A DNA stretch of 64,000 nt from Alviniconcha marisindica (lineage: Eukaryota; Mollusca; Gastropoda; Provannidae), in NCBI GenBank assembly GCA_018857735.1, contig JABMCL010003179.1, forward strand, positions 152,001 to 216,000, read 5' to 3'. Under the pieces are notes generated by a model. The model was not told where the DNA came from and did not search any database. It saw nothing but the letters and a program-made list of their open reading frames with translations. The position numbers were made by a program, and so were the translations under genes. Below are positions 55,567 through 64,000 of the stretch, piece by piece (within the stretch, counting starts at the first letter, position 1; the number at the start of each line of letters is the position of its first letter).

Positions 55567-55735
55567 CATAGTTCAGGAGCTGTGTGAGAGTCGAGGTGGA
55601 CGTCCTGGACTGTCCGTCCTAACGAGCCTTCTGGTTTCCGTGGACGTAAAGATTTATTGCACCGTGCTTCGGCATTGGTCACAACTTGTCCCTAATATGT
55701 CAACTGACATCTGAGGACATTAAGCAACACTACCT
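55567..55735 (+). repeat. interspersed repeat C, copy 2
   Basis: Reverse complement of 32621-32790: GAGAGTCGAGGTGGACGTCC, TGGTTTCCGTGGACGTAAAG, TTCGGCATTGGTCACAACTT, TGTCAACTGACATCTGAGGA. It ends with a (CTAC)n tail (CTACCTACCTACC). Confidence 0.75.
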
Positions 55736-55743
55736 ACCTACCA

Positions 55744-56439
55744 TCTAACTACTGACCAGAAATTAAAGGAGATGAGAATAATGAGCCCACAAAAACAACT
55801 TGAATATAACAAAGGTTTGTTCATGTACAGGGTCCTTAGCAATGAGGCCCCAGAGTACATATCTAACCTGTACACACACACTCCCTCACGCTATTCCAAC
55901 TCTAGGAACTATCACCTTGGTTTGCCTAGGCCAAGGATAGACATATTCAAAACAAGTATATCCTTCTCTGGTGCTTATCTATGGAACAACCTGCCTCTGA
56001 TAGTCAGATCTTGTCAGTCACTCAGCTCCTTCAAGCGTAAACTTCGTGCACACCTTGAAGTAGTTATATAGGATGGACTGTGACATAATACTCCGCCCAA
56101 TCCTTCCGACTGCTTGTGACAGTACCCCCCCCCCCCCCCCCCCCCACCTCGCCCCACCCCCTTACTGTTCTTTATAAGATAACGATTGACTGCTTTTTTT
56201 TGTTGCTTTTTCTTCTTCTCCAGTACTGGTGTTGAATTGATCAGATGTTCTGCTGCCTTATTTACAGGTTTTAATTTATGTACCCGTTTATAATTTGTCA
56301 TTTTATATTTGTATATAGATTTTTATGCAGCATAACTTGTCTATGTTGTTGTAAACACAGATGTTTTGGCGTTCCTTTATATTAGTTAAGCCATATATTA
56401 GTTAAGCTGAATTGCCCTGTGAGGGATGATTAAAGTTTT

Positions 56440-56440
<1 letters not shown>
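55744..56440 (+). pseudogene. LINE 3' coding end and 3' UTR
   Basis: An uninterrupted frame from 55744 to the stop at 56069 reads SPQKQLEYNKGLFMYRVLSN, EAPEYISNLYTHTPSRYSNS, RPRIDIFKTSISFSGAYLWN and NLPLIVRSCQSLSSFKRKL. The pattern 'qL.yNKg.fMYKvLn.eaP.Yl', 'R.SNsR', 'SFsGA.lWN.LP..vr...sl.sFK..l' is the C-terminal domain of Jockey/CR1-group LINE proteins. The 3' region holds C20 at 56127-56146 and ends ATTGCCCTGTGAGGGATGAT, TAAAGTTTTTGA, then (CT)n. The fragment is intact but lacks the RT. Confidence 0.8.
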
Positions 56441-56503
<63 letters not shown>

Positions 56504-56525
56504 CCCTCCCTCCCTCCCACCCTCC
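56441..56525. repeat. (CT)n microsatellite
   Basis: (CT)n then (CCCT)n, directly on the LINE 3' end. Confidence 0.95.
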
Positions 56526-57134
56526 TTGTCGGTCTCCGTCAGTATAGCTGCATAGCTGTCTCTGACTGACTTGTATACAAATGCAACAGAATCAAAGGAG
56601 CTTAATTTTTGAGGAGCACTCCGGCCTCATGCTGTTTTGGTCATAAACAGTAACGGTGATGATGACGGCATTTGTACGGCAGAGTCTTATTGGATTTTCC
56701 ATTCGTTTTCTACGCGTTCTCAAGTGTGGAATGATTCTGACTCCTAGTATGAACAGAATTGCTCTGAAATTTGATGTTTCGCTGTGCGACCGAGGCACAT
56801 ATGACTGTTTTCACGCACAGAACAAAGAAGACTGTTCTGGCTGGAACGCCACATGCACAGTAAATCGAGTGGGACAACTATTATTGAATGCGTGCGTGAG
56901 GTTCAAAACCTGAGAGTATCTGGAGCATGAAAATATGTAGAACTCAAGGTTCTTCTTCATAATACTAATAATTATAATAATCATGATTATGACAACGTAG
57001 CCGTGGAAGTACTTTTATTATACTCAGGGAGTACTCTGCAATGGATTTTTCGAGTTGATTACTCTGCAGTGAATCCGGGTCTAATCCGGGTCCATATGTA
57101 TGAAGAGCAAACTAAAGTTAAAGGCTAGTAGTTC
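56526..57134. other. no firm gene; weak Ig-like segment
   Basis: A frame at 56656-56913 (+) contains VSLCDRGTYDCFHAQ, which resembles the 'D.G.Y.C' F-strand of immunoglobulin domains, with further cysteines downstream. No splice sites or second Ig strands support it, so it is only noted. Confidence 0.2.
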
Positions 57135-57440
57135 CTAATCCCGATTTGCTAAAAAGTAACTGAGTCCGGCTCTCCTTCCACATGTGCGAGTCGTCAATAG
57201 GCTCAAAAACAGCGATTTGCCTGTGGTTATTTTTAGGTTGGGAGTCTTTTGTTTTACCAACAATGCAATGCAGATGGCGTCTGAAACTCAAAACTGATTA
57301 ACAACGCATAACAACAGCCTTGTCAATTTCAAAGAGTCAAAGTTCACTTGTAGCAGACGCCAGTGACCCCTTCCCATTCAAGATTTTCCTGTCCCTTTCT
57401 TCGCCGTCTGTGTTGAATATGATGTATCCTGATGCATGAA
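57135..57440 (+). repeat. interspersed repeat F, copy 2
   Basis: Matches 18960-19265 inverted (TTTTACCAACAATGCAA, TTCCCATTCAAGATT, TTCGCCGTCTGTGTTGAATA). See copy 1 for the coding-like comparison. Confidence 0.6.
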
Positions 57441-57727
57441 TAATAATAATAAGAAGAATGATAATAAAATATTTATAAAGCGCGAACCTCTAACGTAAAA
57501 AAAGATCTCGGCGTGCTGTACAAAACTCAGATAATTATAAACTACATGCGAGTTCAGAGACCTCAAGCGGAAAAATGACAATAACAATGGCTACCAGCAG
57601 TTCAAATCACAAGAAGCTAGACAGGCAAGACCTACATTACACATACATACACATGCACGGTCGCACACACGAATGCATGCCACACACACACACACACACA
57701 CACCACACATACACACACACACACACA

Positions 57728-57759
<32 letters not shown>

Positions 57760-57775
57760 CCACGCAAGCATGTAC
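57428..57775 (+). mobile_element. SINE-like repeat B with (CA)n/(CGCA)n tail
   Basis: AATAATAATAAG ... AAATATTTATAAAGCGCGAA, TCTCGGCGTGCTGTACAAAA, AGACAGGCAAGACCTACATT and then (CA)n and (CGCA)n at 57680-57760. Same order as 5655-5912. Confidence 0.65.
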
Positions 57776-58284
57776 ACCAGTACATCAGTCAACTGAAAGA
57801 AATTAAGGGCAAGTGGGCGGTAGGCAACGTAGGTTTGACGGTGAATTCGCTGAATAGTAAACATGGTGCCTAACTGAATACGGAACTAATTCCTTATATA
57901 ATGCGTGTTTACCGCGGCGTTCACTCGGCAAGACTCGCTGGCTTCGACAAAATGTATACAGTTCTTGTTTCCTTATTTCTCGGTAAAACGCTCAAACCTA
58001 TCGTGTAAGCTCATGTAGCGGAGGTCGTTCCTTCGGTTTGTGTCACTTTGTGTTGAATTCCCTCATAGAACAGTATCTAGTGAAGAAGATACGGGTTCAC
58101 GAGTTCAGTTTGGGATGTGCAATTACTCTGCTAATGGTTCGGCTGCTGCAGCTGAAACTCCGAAGCTAGCCTATACTGTGCTGTAATGTTTTGTATTTAT
58201 TTGGCGGCTGTGTGCGACCGTGTTTGGGTATCGACTGAACTGCTCTGTAGTATAAATATTGTCACTGGCTGTTTTGGCAGAAGC
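57776..58284 (+). other. upstream region of the receptor gene
   Basis: No coding feature before the presumed start codon at 58285. The frame is open from 58186, so an upstream Met cannot be excluded, but a signal-peptide-like sequence begins at 58285. No convincing TATA box was found. Confidence 0.4.
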
Positions 58285-58488
58285 ATGTCCCCGCCCAGAT
58301 GCTGGTCTACGTCACTGCTACTGAGCGTAGCCTTGCTGACTACGGGAGCACGTGCGGCCAGCAAAAGCGACTACGACAACCTGCTGAAGGTCTTGTTCCA
58401 AAACTACTCTCGTGACGTGAGACCCGTCAACGACTTCGATACAACCACCGTCATCTACCTGGCTCTGCACCTACTCGCCATCATTGAG
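58285..58488 (+). CDS. receptor exon 1 (signal peptide and N-terminus)
   Basis: Encodes 68 residues, starting [20 protein letters not shown] and ending [13 protein letters not shown]. The donor is GAG/GTCAGT. The Met was chosen because a hydrophobic signal sequence follows it; the next upstream in-frame Met is at 58186. Confidence 0.8.
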
Positions 58489-59288
58489 GTCAGTTGCAGG
58501 CGGATGCGGTAATGGGTCAGTGTGTGTAGTGAACCCGTTGAACTGGCCCATTGGGACTTTACCAGTGTGTTGCCCTGACACCGGAAATTGGGAAATTAAT
58601 AGTGACTGGTACGTTTGAATATGATGGATACGGCAGACGCCCTTGAGAAGTGGGTAGTCCACTGTGCATTGAGTTCTTGATACAGAACATAGCATTTTCA
58701 GGGAAGTTCGATGTTGCGATAGCTCCGCCATGTCTTCCCTGAAGCAGCGAGCCCAATATTCGGTTCAAAATGCGAAAGAAAACGGCGGCTGGCTGATCTG
58801 GCCAGAGACATTCTCCATCCTGTCCGGATGTTTTCCAGTTTGGGATGGGAGTGCCGAACTAGACCAGCATCGCGATTTAAAATACGTTTTTATTGTTATT
58901 ATTACTAAAGAATTATTTCTGACTACAGCATAAGGTGAATGTACGGCGTCGACATGCGCAGTCAGTGCTTGAAGACAGCCGAAAAGAATCCGAAACTTGA
59001 ACACTCAGCCAGTAAATTTGTCCCTGCACATGCTGAGCGCATTGATTACTATCGTGTGTTAAGATGGACGCCGCTTTCCTTCTTTTAGTGCCAAGTTCGT
59101 CCTGTGTGGTTGACAGGACGTTAAACTCCCAAAATCTCTTTTCTCTTGCTGTAGAAGCGGAACCCCCCACCCAGGCCCTCCCTATGTCTTCGATGTAGAC
59201 TATTCTTTTTGCACTCAAAACTAATCGTTGTGAACTGCGTGCGTGCGTGTGTGTGTGCGTGTGTGTGTGTGTGTGTGTGCGTGCGTGC

Positions 59289-59347
<59 letters not shown>

Positions 59348-59363
59348 TGTGTGTCGTGTGGTG

Positions 59364-59398
<35 letters not shown>

Positions 59399-60136
59399 TC
59401 AACAGGTGAATGAAAATGATCAGACCCTCAAGACAAATACCATATTGGAGACAGAGTGGTAAGTTCTAGCGAGTATCTTCGTTACGATTATATGCAAGGC
59501 CACACGTTCAATGTTAATGAGCAAGCGGTGGTGTTGATGATGGTGGTGATGGTGGTGGTCGTAGCAGTAGCAGTAGTAAGAACTTGACGAGATTTACTGA
59601 ACTCAACAAAATCAGGAAAAACTCGAATGAAGAACAAGCGGTAAAAAACAAGGAAAACGTTCTCACGATAAGAAGACAGGCACAAAAGATACCCTTTTTT
59701 CTTCTTCTTTCTTTTAAACACTACGACATTTCGACAGATAATTATGTCTTTATCAGATACTACGACATTTCGACAGATAATTACGTCTTTATCAGATACT
59801 ACGACATTTCGACAGATAATTATGTCTTTATTAGATACTACGACATTTCGACAGATAATTACGTCTTTATCAGATACTACTACATTTCGACAGATAATTA
59901 TGTCTTTATCAGATACTACGACATTTCGACAGATAATTATGTCTTTATCCGATACTACGACATTTCGACAGATAATTATGTCTTTATCCGATACTACATT
60001 TCGACAGATAATTATGTCTTTATCAGATACTAACGCAGAAGAAGACAGCCAAAGGGAAAAGAAATCAAATGGCTGTTTCTTTTTTATTAATTATAATTTT
60101 ATATATATATTTTAAATCTCTCTCTCTCACTTAATG

Positions 60137-60212
<76 letters not shown>

Positions 60213-61543
60213 TTTTATTTTTATTTTTCTTATTTTTTTCTGATGAAGATATTTCTGTAGACGTTTTCCTTGTTCTTTAGCCGTCCAGCAAAAACAAGAC
60301 AAACGAAGAAGTGGATACTCTCGGTGCTAAGTACTAGGCCTACCACAGTTCTTCAGCACAGCTCCACAGAACCAAGTAGAGGAACCGTTCTTCGCCTTTT
60401 TTCTTTTTCTAATAATAATTATAATAACAGCGAGTGATAATAATAGTAACAGTGATAATATACAACAACGAATAGTAACAACTGATGATGATAAAAAATA
60501 ATGGAACAACTGTGATGAGCACAGTGCGCTCGCTTTACAATAGCGATATACAGAAGCGAAAATCATTAGTATCATCTACCATAAATCTTCTGTGATCGGG
60601 CATGATTCTGCCTCAAATAGTCAGTCCGGAGGTTTGGATGAAGGTTGTGGTTTTTAGGTCCTCCGTGTTGCGCCGCAGCTGTTGTTGCGGAGTTGTTCTA
60701 TGGGCCACTGCCGTGAAGAGTGGCCAGAATGTAGAACGTGCTCGTCTGACGTAGGCAGTTTTCAGTGTGTTAGTTAGCTCTAGTCGGCACAGGTGTTGGT
60801 ACAGGCGAAAGATGGTGGTCTGTTGCTGCCGTTTAGGGCGGTCAATCGGGTGCTTCCGGCTTTCTAGGACTATAGGAATGTTCGTTTGATGTTTTTTGCC
60901 TCTCTGAAGGAGATGGGGTGTTGTGGCTGCTGTAGTCTGCTTCCTGCCTTTGCCAAGGAGTCTGCCTGCTCATTTCCCCAGATACCGCAATGAGCAGGGA
61001 TCCACTCTAGTGTAACTGGCATGGGGCATGCCAGCCCTGTCACCACCTGCATGATCTTTCCGGTCAGATGGTCAGCAGGCCGCTGGAGGCTTTCTGTCCG
61101 GGACTGACAGTCTGTAAGGAAGACCACGTGAGATGGTGGAGGGTTTCTTCTCTGGTGATCTTTGCTGCCTCCATAAGTACGATGATGATGACTCGAATAA
61201 AATGAATTCGATGGCTGTAGCAACAACCAAAATGATGACGAGAAAAAGGTACAGCAGATGACGGCGATGACCGAAGAGACCGACAGATACAGCGAAAACC
61301 GCGGGGACGACGACACCAACGACGTTGCAATGTAACCATACTTTTAGGGACGACGAGTACCTGTCGTGGACCGCGGCCGATCACCAGAACATCTCCTCCA
61401 TCCTGATGAGACAGGTCCGGCTCTGGCTGCCGGATATCGTGGTGGGCAACACCGTATCCACACAGAAGGAGCTAGGCTACGATAATCTCAAGGTATCTTC
61501 AATTGTCTGTCGTAGCGCACTTCCGAAGGACAGACACCGAGCA

Positions 61544-61628
<85 letters not shown>

Positions 61629-61898
61629 TGTTGTGTGTGTGTGTGTGTGTGTGTGTCATTTTCATTGTGTCATTAGCAGATTTGTTACTTATAGTGTGTT
61701 ACATTTTGTTTTATTTTGAGTTTGAGATGACCTTCACGGATGATTGGGTATCAAATACGATGTAACTAACTGTCCCCTGCCCTGTTCGACTTTGAACAGT
61801 TGCGAATCCAGCAAAGTGGAACAGTGTTGTGGAGCCCTTCTGGGATCTTTGAAACAGCGTGTAACATTGACATCACATACTACCCCTTTGATACCCAG
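58285..61898 (+). CDS. nicotinic acetylcholine receptor-like Cys-loop channel subunit, 5' part (four exons)
   Basis: Exons 58285-58488, 59406-59458, 61348-61492 and 61800-61898 join in frame (phases 0, 2, 0) into 167 codons. Residues 1-24 look like a signal peptide. Then come the N-terminal helix ([20 protein letters not shown]), the beta strands, the WDDEYLSW segment around the ligand-binding loop D, the loop A signature [19 protein letters not shown], and the first Cys of the Cys loop in [14 protein letters not shown]. Sequons NYS and NIS suit an extracellular glycoprotein. Such subunits form pentameric ligand-gated ion channels in the plasma membrane. Known family proteins are about 450-550 residues; the second Cys, loops B and C and the four membrane helices are missing. 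They are either beyond 64000 or lost. Channel selectivity cannot be judged without the second membrane helix. Confidence 0.85.
59228..59398. repeat. (GT)n/(GCGT)n microsatellite in receptor intron 1
   Basis: (GT)n, (GCGT)n and again (GT)n, about 170 bp, reaching almost to the exon 2 acceptor (TGTGTTCAACAG). Confidence 0.95.
59406..59458 (+). CDS. receptor exon 2
   Basis: Encodes [17 protein letters not shown] plus two bases of a Trp codon. Acceptor TTCAACAG, donor TG/GTAAGT. The 'V.E..Q.l.TN..l...W' pattern corresponds to the short second coding segment found in nicotinic receptor genes. A (GT)n tract ends only about 8 bases before the acceptor. Confidence 0.85.
59721..60030. repeat. 39-bp minisatellite in receptor intron 2, about 8 copies
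   Basis: The unit is CTACGACATTTCGACAGATA followed by ATTATGTCTTTATCAGATA. Most units are 39 bp; one lacks three bases (36 bp). Variants are AATTAC/AATTAT, TATCAG/TATCCG/TATTAG. Two frames remain open throughout; not a gene. Confidence 0.95.
60138..60206. repeat. (AT)n microsatellite in receptor intron 2
   Basis: Pure (TA)n of about 70 bp, followed by T-rich sequence. Confidence 0.95.
60600..61170 (-). pseudogene. LINE RNase H domain fragment in receptor intron 2
   Basis: The minus strand reads [20 protein letters not shown], then [20 protein letters not shown] and [20 protein letters not shown]. These match the second half of LINE-encoded RNase H domains ('[18 protein letters not shown]'), with the catalytic Asp in LTDCQS and the conserved His and Asp in the second block. 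RNase H of this kind occurs in I-clade and related LINEs. Upstream RT is absent, so it is a dead 3' fragment antisense to the receptor gene. Confidence 0.85.
61348..61492 (+). CDS. receptor exon 3 (loop D to loop A)
   Basis: The first base completes the Trp codon begun in exon 2. Encodes [40 protein letters not shown] and ELGYDNLK. Acceptor CTTTTAG, donor AAG/GTATCT. Confidence 0.85.
61545..61655. repeat. (GT)n/(GCGT)n microsatellite in receptor intron 3
   Basis: (TG)n, about 70 bp of (TGCG)n and again (TG)n, starting about 55 bases after the exon 3 donor. Confidence 0.95.
61800..61898 (+). CDS. receptor exon 4 (first half of the Cys loop)
   Basis: Encodes [20 protein letters not shown] and [13 protein letters not shown]. 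Acceptor TTTGAACAG, donor CAG/GTAGGT. The FPFDxQ-like end and the single Cys show that the partner Cys must come from the next exon. Confidence 0.85.
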
Positions 61899-61939
61899 GT
61901 AGGTATCAAGCTAGCCAATGGTAACCTCTAATAGGTTTG

Positions 61940-61942
<3 letters not shown>

Positions 61943-62019
<77 letters not shown>
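61943..62019. repeat. (CT)n microsatellite
   Basis: Pure (CT)n of about 75 bp, some 45 bases after the exon 4 donor. Confidence 0.95.
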
Positions 62020-62020
<1 letters not shown>

Positions 62021-62029
62021 GCAGATAAC

Positions 62030-62600
62030 CGTTGTTTATCACAACATATGTAAAATGTATTAAGTGCTGGATAAAACTGACCAGATTACCAATGACAAGA
62101 ATATGTAGACAGGCATATGAAATGCTTTTGCTACAATACGAAGCGGGCAAACAGAATTGGTTAAAAGCTGTTTTGGTGGAAAATGGGTTTGGTATTGTCT
62201 GGTTGTGCCAAAGTGTTGGCTATGAGACACATTTTATAGCTGAATTTAAAGACATGCTTATTTGCTGCTACAAGCAAAACTGGCATTCGGAGATGGAAAA
62301 TGCGCCTTGAAGCTGAAAAATATTTAATGTGCATTACAAACAAATGGTTGCGAGGTATGTTTGCTGGGTTTAGATTAAGAGCGTGTGGACGTAAAAGTCA
62401 CAATGGTTTACCACCGAACAACAGGGAGACTTTACCTGCCCAATGTGTGGTCAGGAGAGAGAAGATAAAATACTCTTTGTTTTTCATTGTCAGGACTATA
62501 GACCTGCGAAAGAATTACGGCATATTTGACTCATCTACAGTTCAATCCGGTATAAACTATTTGTTAAGCAATGTCGTGCAGAAAAGACAAAGCTAGCTTC
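62030..62600 (+). pseudogene. LINE C-terminal fragment with CX2C...H...C motif
   Basis: Shifting frames give RLEAEKYLMCITNKWLRGMF, AGFRLRACGRKSHNGL and finally TCPMCGQEREDKILFVFHCQ DYRPAKELRH. This matches the 'Y..Fr.ga..l........r.Cp.C...eDe.Hfl..C..y...R' C-terminus of mollusc LINE proteins. Multiple stops; no RT. It lies in the receptor gene's fourth intron or downstream of its broken end. Confidence 0.7.
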
Positions 62601-63320
62601 ACATCCACACGCTCATTTACGTAATCACAACGTACAACTAAACTTAAATCAGTACAGGGACAGCTACCCCTCAACATCCCCCTTACTTTAAATACGATTA
62701 CCTATCAAATAAAATGTACTCATTCAGAACTGGCGCTGAATAATGATCAAATAAAATATATATAAAACAATGTTTAAAAAGAAAATGAGTAACTTAAAAT
62801 GAATTCACCTTCATGTACAAAAGATTAACTGATATTTATAACCCCTTTCCTTGGGAAATAAATAAATACTAATCCTCAGTTTTCACCCTATTCCTTCTAT
62901 GCACAAATCTAAAAAAAATAAGCCAAAGACAAAATAATGCTCATCACCACTTAGCAGTCTAGGCAACAACAGTATACATTCTTATCCTTCCGTTATCCTT
63001 CTAAAACTGTCTTAGACTCTTACTGTCTTGGGACTGTAAACCAAAAAATGAATTTCCTTTCCCATAGTTTCTCCAGTTATGTTTGACATAACCTACACCT
63101 CACCCCTTTCTCCATAATATTCAGTTTCCTTAAAATATATATGTATATAAAATAATACAAACAACAACAGAAAAGTAGAAATTATTCACATAATGAAAAT
63201 TAAATTTAAAAATAAAATTATAAACAAAATAAAGCTTTATTATATATTAGACTACAGTTAAAGGTCTGGTCCAATACAAAAATGCTCTTCCAGCTCAAAT
63301 GTGTTCAGTTGGTAGGTACA
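62601..63320. other. no gene recognised, very AT-rich
   Basis: Long A/T-rich sequence without recognisable proteins or repeats; possibly LTR or spacer next to the gypsy remnant. Confidence 0.35.
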
Positions 63321-64000
63321 TTAAAAGTCAGTGTCGTAGTCGGTCATCCACTTTGGTCTGCGACGTGTTCGCTGTGAACGCATTGGTGTATCCAGTGTAC
63401 TGGAAGGCTCTTCCGAGTCTGGTGAACTGGCGGCCGGTGTAGTGTTCACACTCTTCCCAACACCCTCAGGTTCTCCTGGGCTCTGCTGCCAGTCCCTCGT
63501 CTGGTCCTGTGGTTCTGGAACATTCCAGATGCAAGTGGGTCGAATGTGCGCTCTGTTTCTTTGGTACACACCAGCAGTGTCGCCTTCTATGATGTAGGAT
63601 CGTCCTCTTTCTCCACCTCTGTCCCTCCAAGTGCTGGACACTGGTTGTCCGGCTTGGAGTGGAACCAGGTCTCTTGCACGTCTGTTGTAGCTTTGCCTCA
63701 CGGTCTGTTGCCTTCGGGTACGTCTCTTCTGTGCCATTGCTGACTGCTTCTTGTTTACTGGTCGGTTTGTGACCGCTGGAAGTCTGGTTCTTGTCAGTCG
63801 TCCAAACATCAGCTGTGCAGGACTGAGGCCAGTGTCCTGCTAAGGGGTGTTCCTGAGCTCCGGCAGAGCTTCATAAACATCAGTGCCATCTTGCAGACAC
63901 TAGTACATCATGTGCTTGACAGTCTTTACAGCTGCTTCGGCTTTTCAATTGGACTGATGATGACCTGGCGACGACATGGTGTGAACAATGCCCCACTTGT
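63321..64000 (-). pseudogene. Ty3/gypsy Pol integrase C-terminal half, second copy
   Basis: From 64000 downwards: KWGIVHTMSSPGHHQSN, a stop, KAEAAVKTVKHMMY (the catalytic Glu lies in KAE), a stop, QDGTDVYEALPELRNTP, a stop, QDTGLSPAQLMFGRLTRTRL. An intact 162-codon frame follows from 63809, containing NKKQSAMAQKRRTRRQQTVR, RDRGGERGRSYIIEGDTAGV, YQRNRAHIRPT and finally MRSQRTRRRPKWMTDYDTDF. The three in-frame stops show decay. It differs from the 7.4-10.6 kb copy, so at least two gypsy lineages are present. The rest lies beyond the window edge. Confidence 0.85.

Noticed and set aside
56656..56913. Immunoglobulin-domain exon
   Set aside because: Only one strand motif (CDRGTYDC) fits; no partner strands and no convincing splice sites.
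59584..60115. Frames of 149 and 123 codons with a 13-residue repeat
   Set aside because: They translate the 39-bp intronic minisatellite; two frames are open at once.

Overview
The window looks like nuclear DNA from a marine mollusc, most likely a gastropod. This is inferred from three things: a Cys-loop receptor gene with GT-AG introns, a tRNA-derived SINE together with LINE families of the kind common in mollusc genomes, and very abundant (CA)n, (GCGT)n, (CT)n and (AT)n microsatellites. No bacterial operons, rRNA genes, genuine tRNA genes or CRISPR arrays are visible. Most open reading frames are either simple repeats or broken transposon genes.

Only one cellular gene is well supported. 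It is the 5' part of a nicotinic-acetylcholine-receptor-like ligand-gated ion channel on the + strand. Four exons (58285-58488, 59406-59458, 61348-61492, 61800-61898) join in frame into 167 codons. They cover the signal peptide, the N-terminal ligand-binding domain and the first half of the Cys loop. The next exon is not seen before the window ends. The introns hold microsatellites, a 39-bp minisatellite and a LINE RNase H fragment.

The rest is a dense, nested transposon landscape. 1-7.4 kb: a 306-bp tandem duplication, four minisatellites and SINE pieces. 7.4-10.6 kb: a decayed Ty3/gypsy integrase (- strand) split by a 1.9-kb insertion with 22-bp terminal inverted repeats, which itself carries a broken gene with a CXC (tesmin/TSO1-like) domain. 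11.6-17.9 kb: inverted-repeat DNA elements and LINE ends. 20.6-21.2 kb: a candidate solo LTR. 21.7-26.6 kb: an almost complete but decayed L1/Tx1-type LINE (ORF1 with zinc knuckles; ORF2 with endonuclease and reverse transcriptase). 27-31 kb: minisatellites and long (CA)n. 32-36.3 kb: a non-autonomous repeat, a 54-bp minisatellite and a Jockey/CR1-type LINE. 36.3-39.9 kb: little recognisable apart from two hairpins. 40-41.5 kb: an L2/CR1-type LINE end. 43.8-45.2 kb: a PIF/Harbinger-like element with a MADF-domain remnant and nested insertions. 46.1-47.7 kb: a minisatellite split by a SINE and by a 670-bp inverted-repeat element. 49-53.8 kb: a 16-bp minisatellite, another SINE, a fold-back repeat and a repeat carrying nuclear-receptor half-sites. 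55-57.8 kb: LINE and MITE remnants. 62-64 kb: a LINE end and a second Ty3/gypsy integrase remnant.

The most distinctive observation is a family of very short (58-68 bp) hairpin elements with (TTAC)n tails. At least four copies are flanked by 8-11 bp target-site duplications. One sits inside a LINE whose reading frame is restored when the element and one duplication copy are left out. This looks like an extremely small retroposon. A 110-bp relative with the same tail and its own 11-bp duplication is also present.
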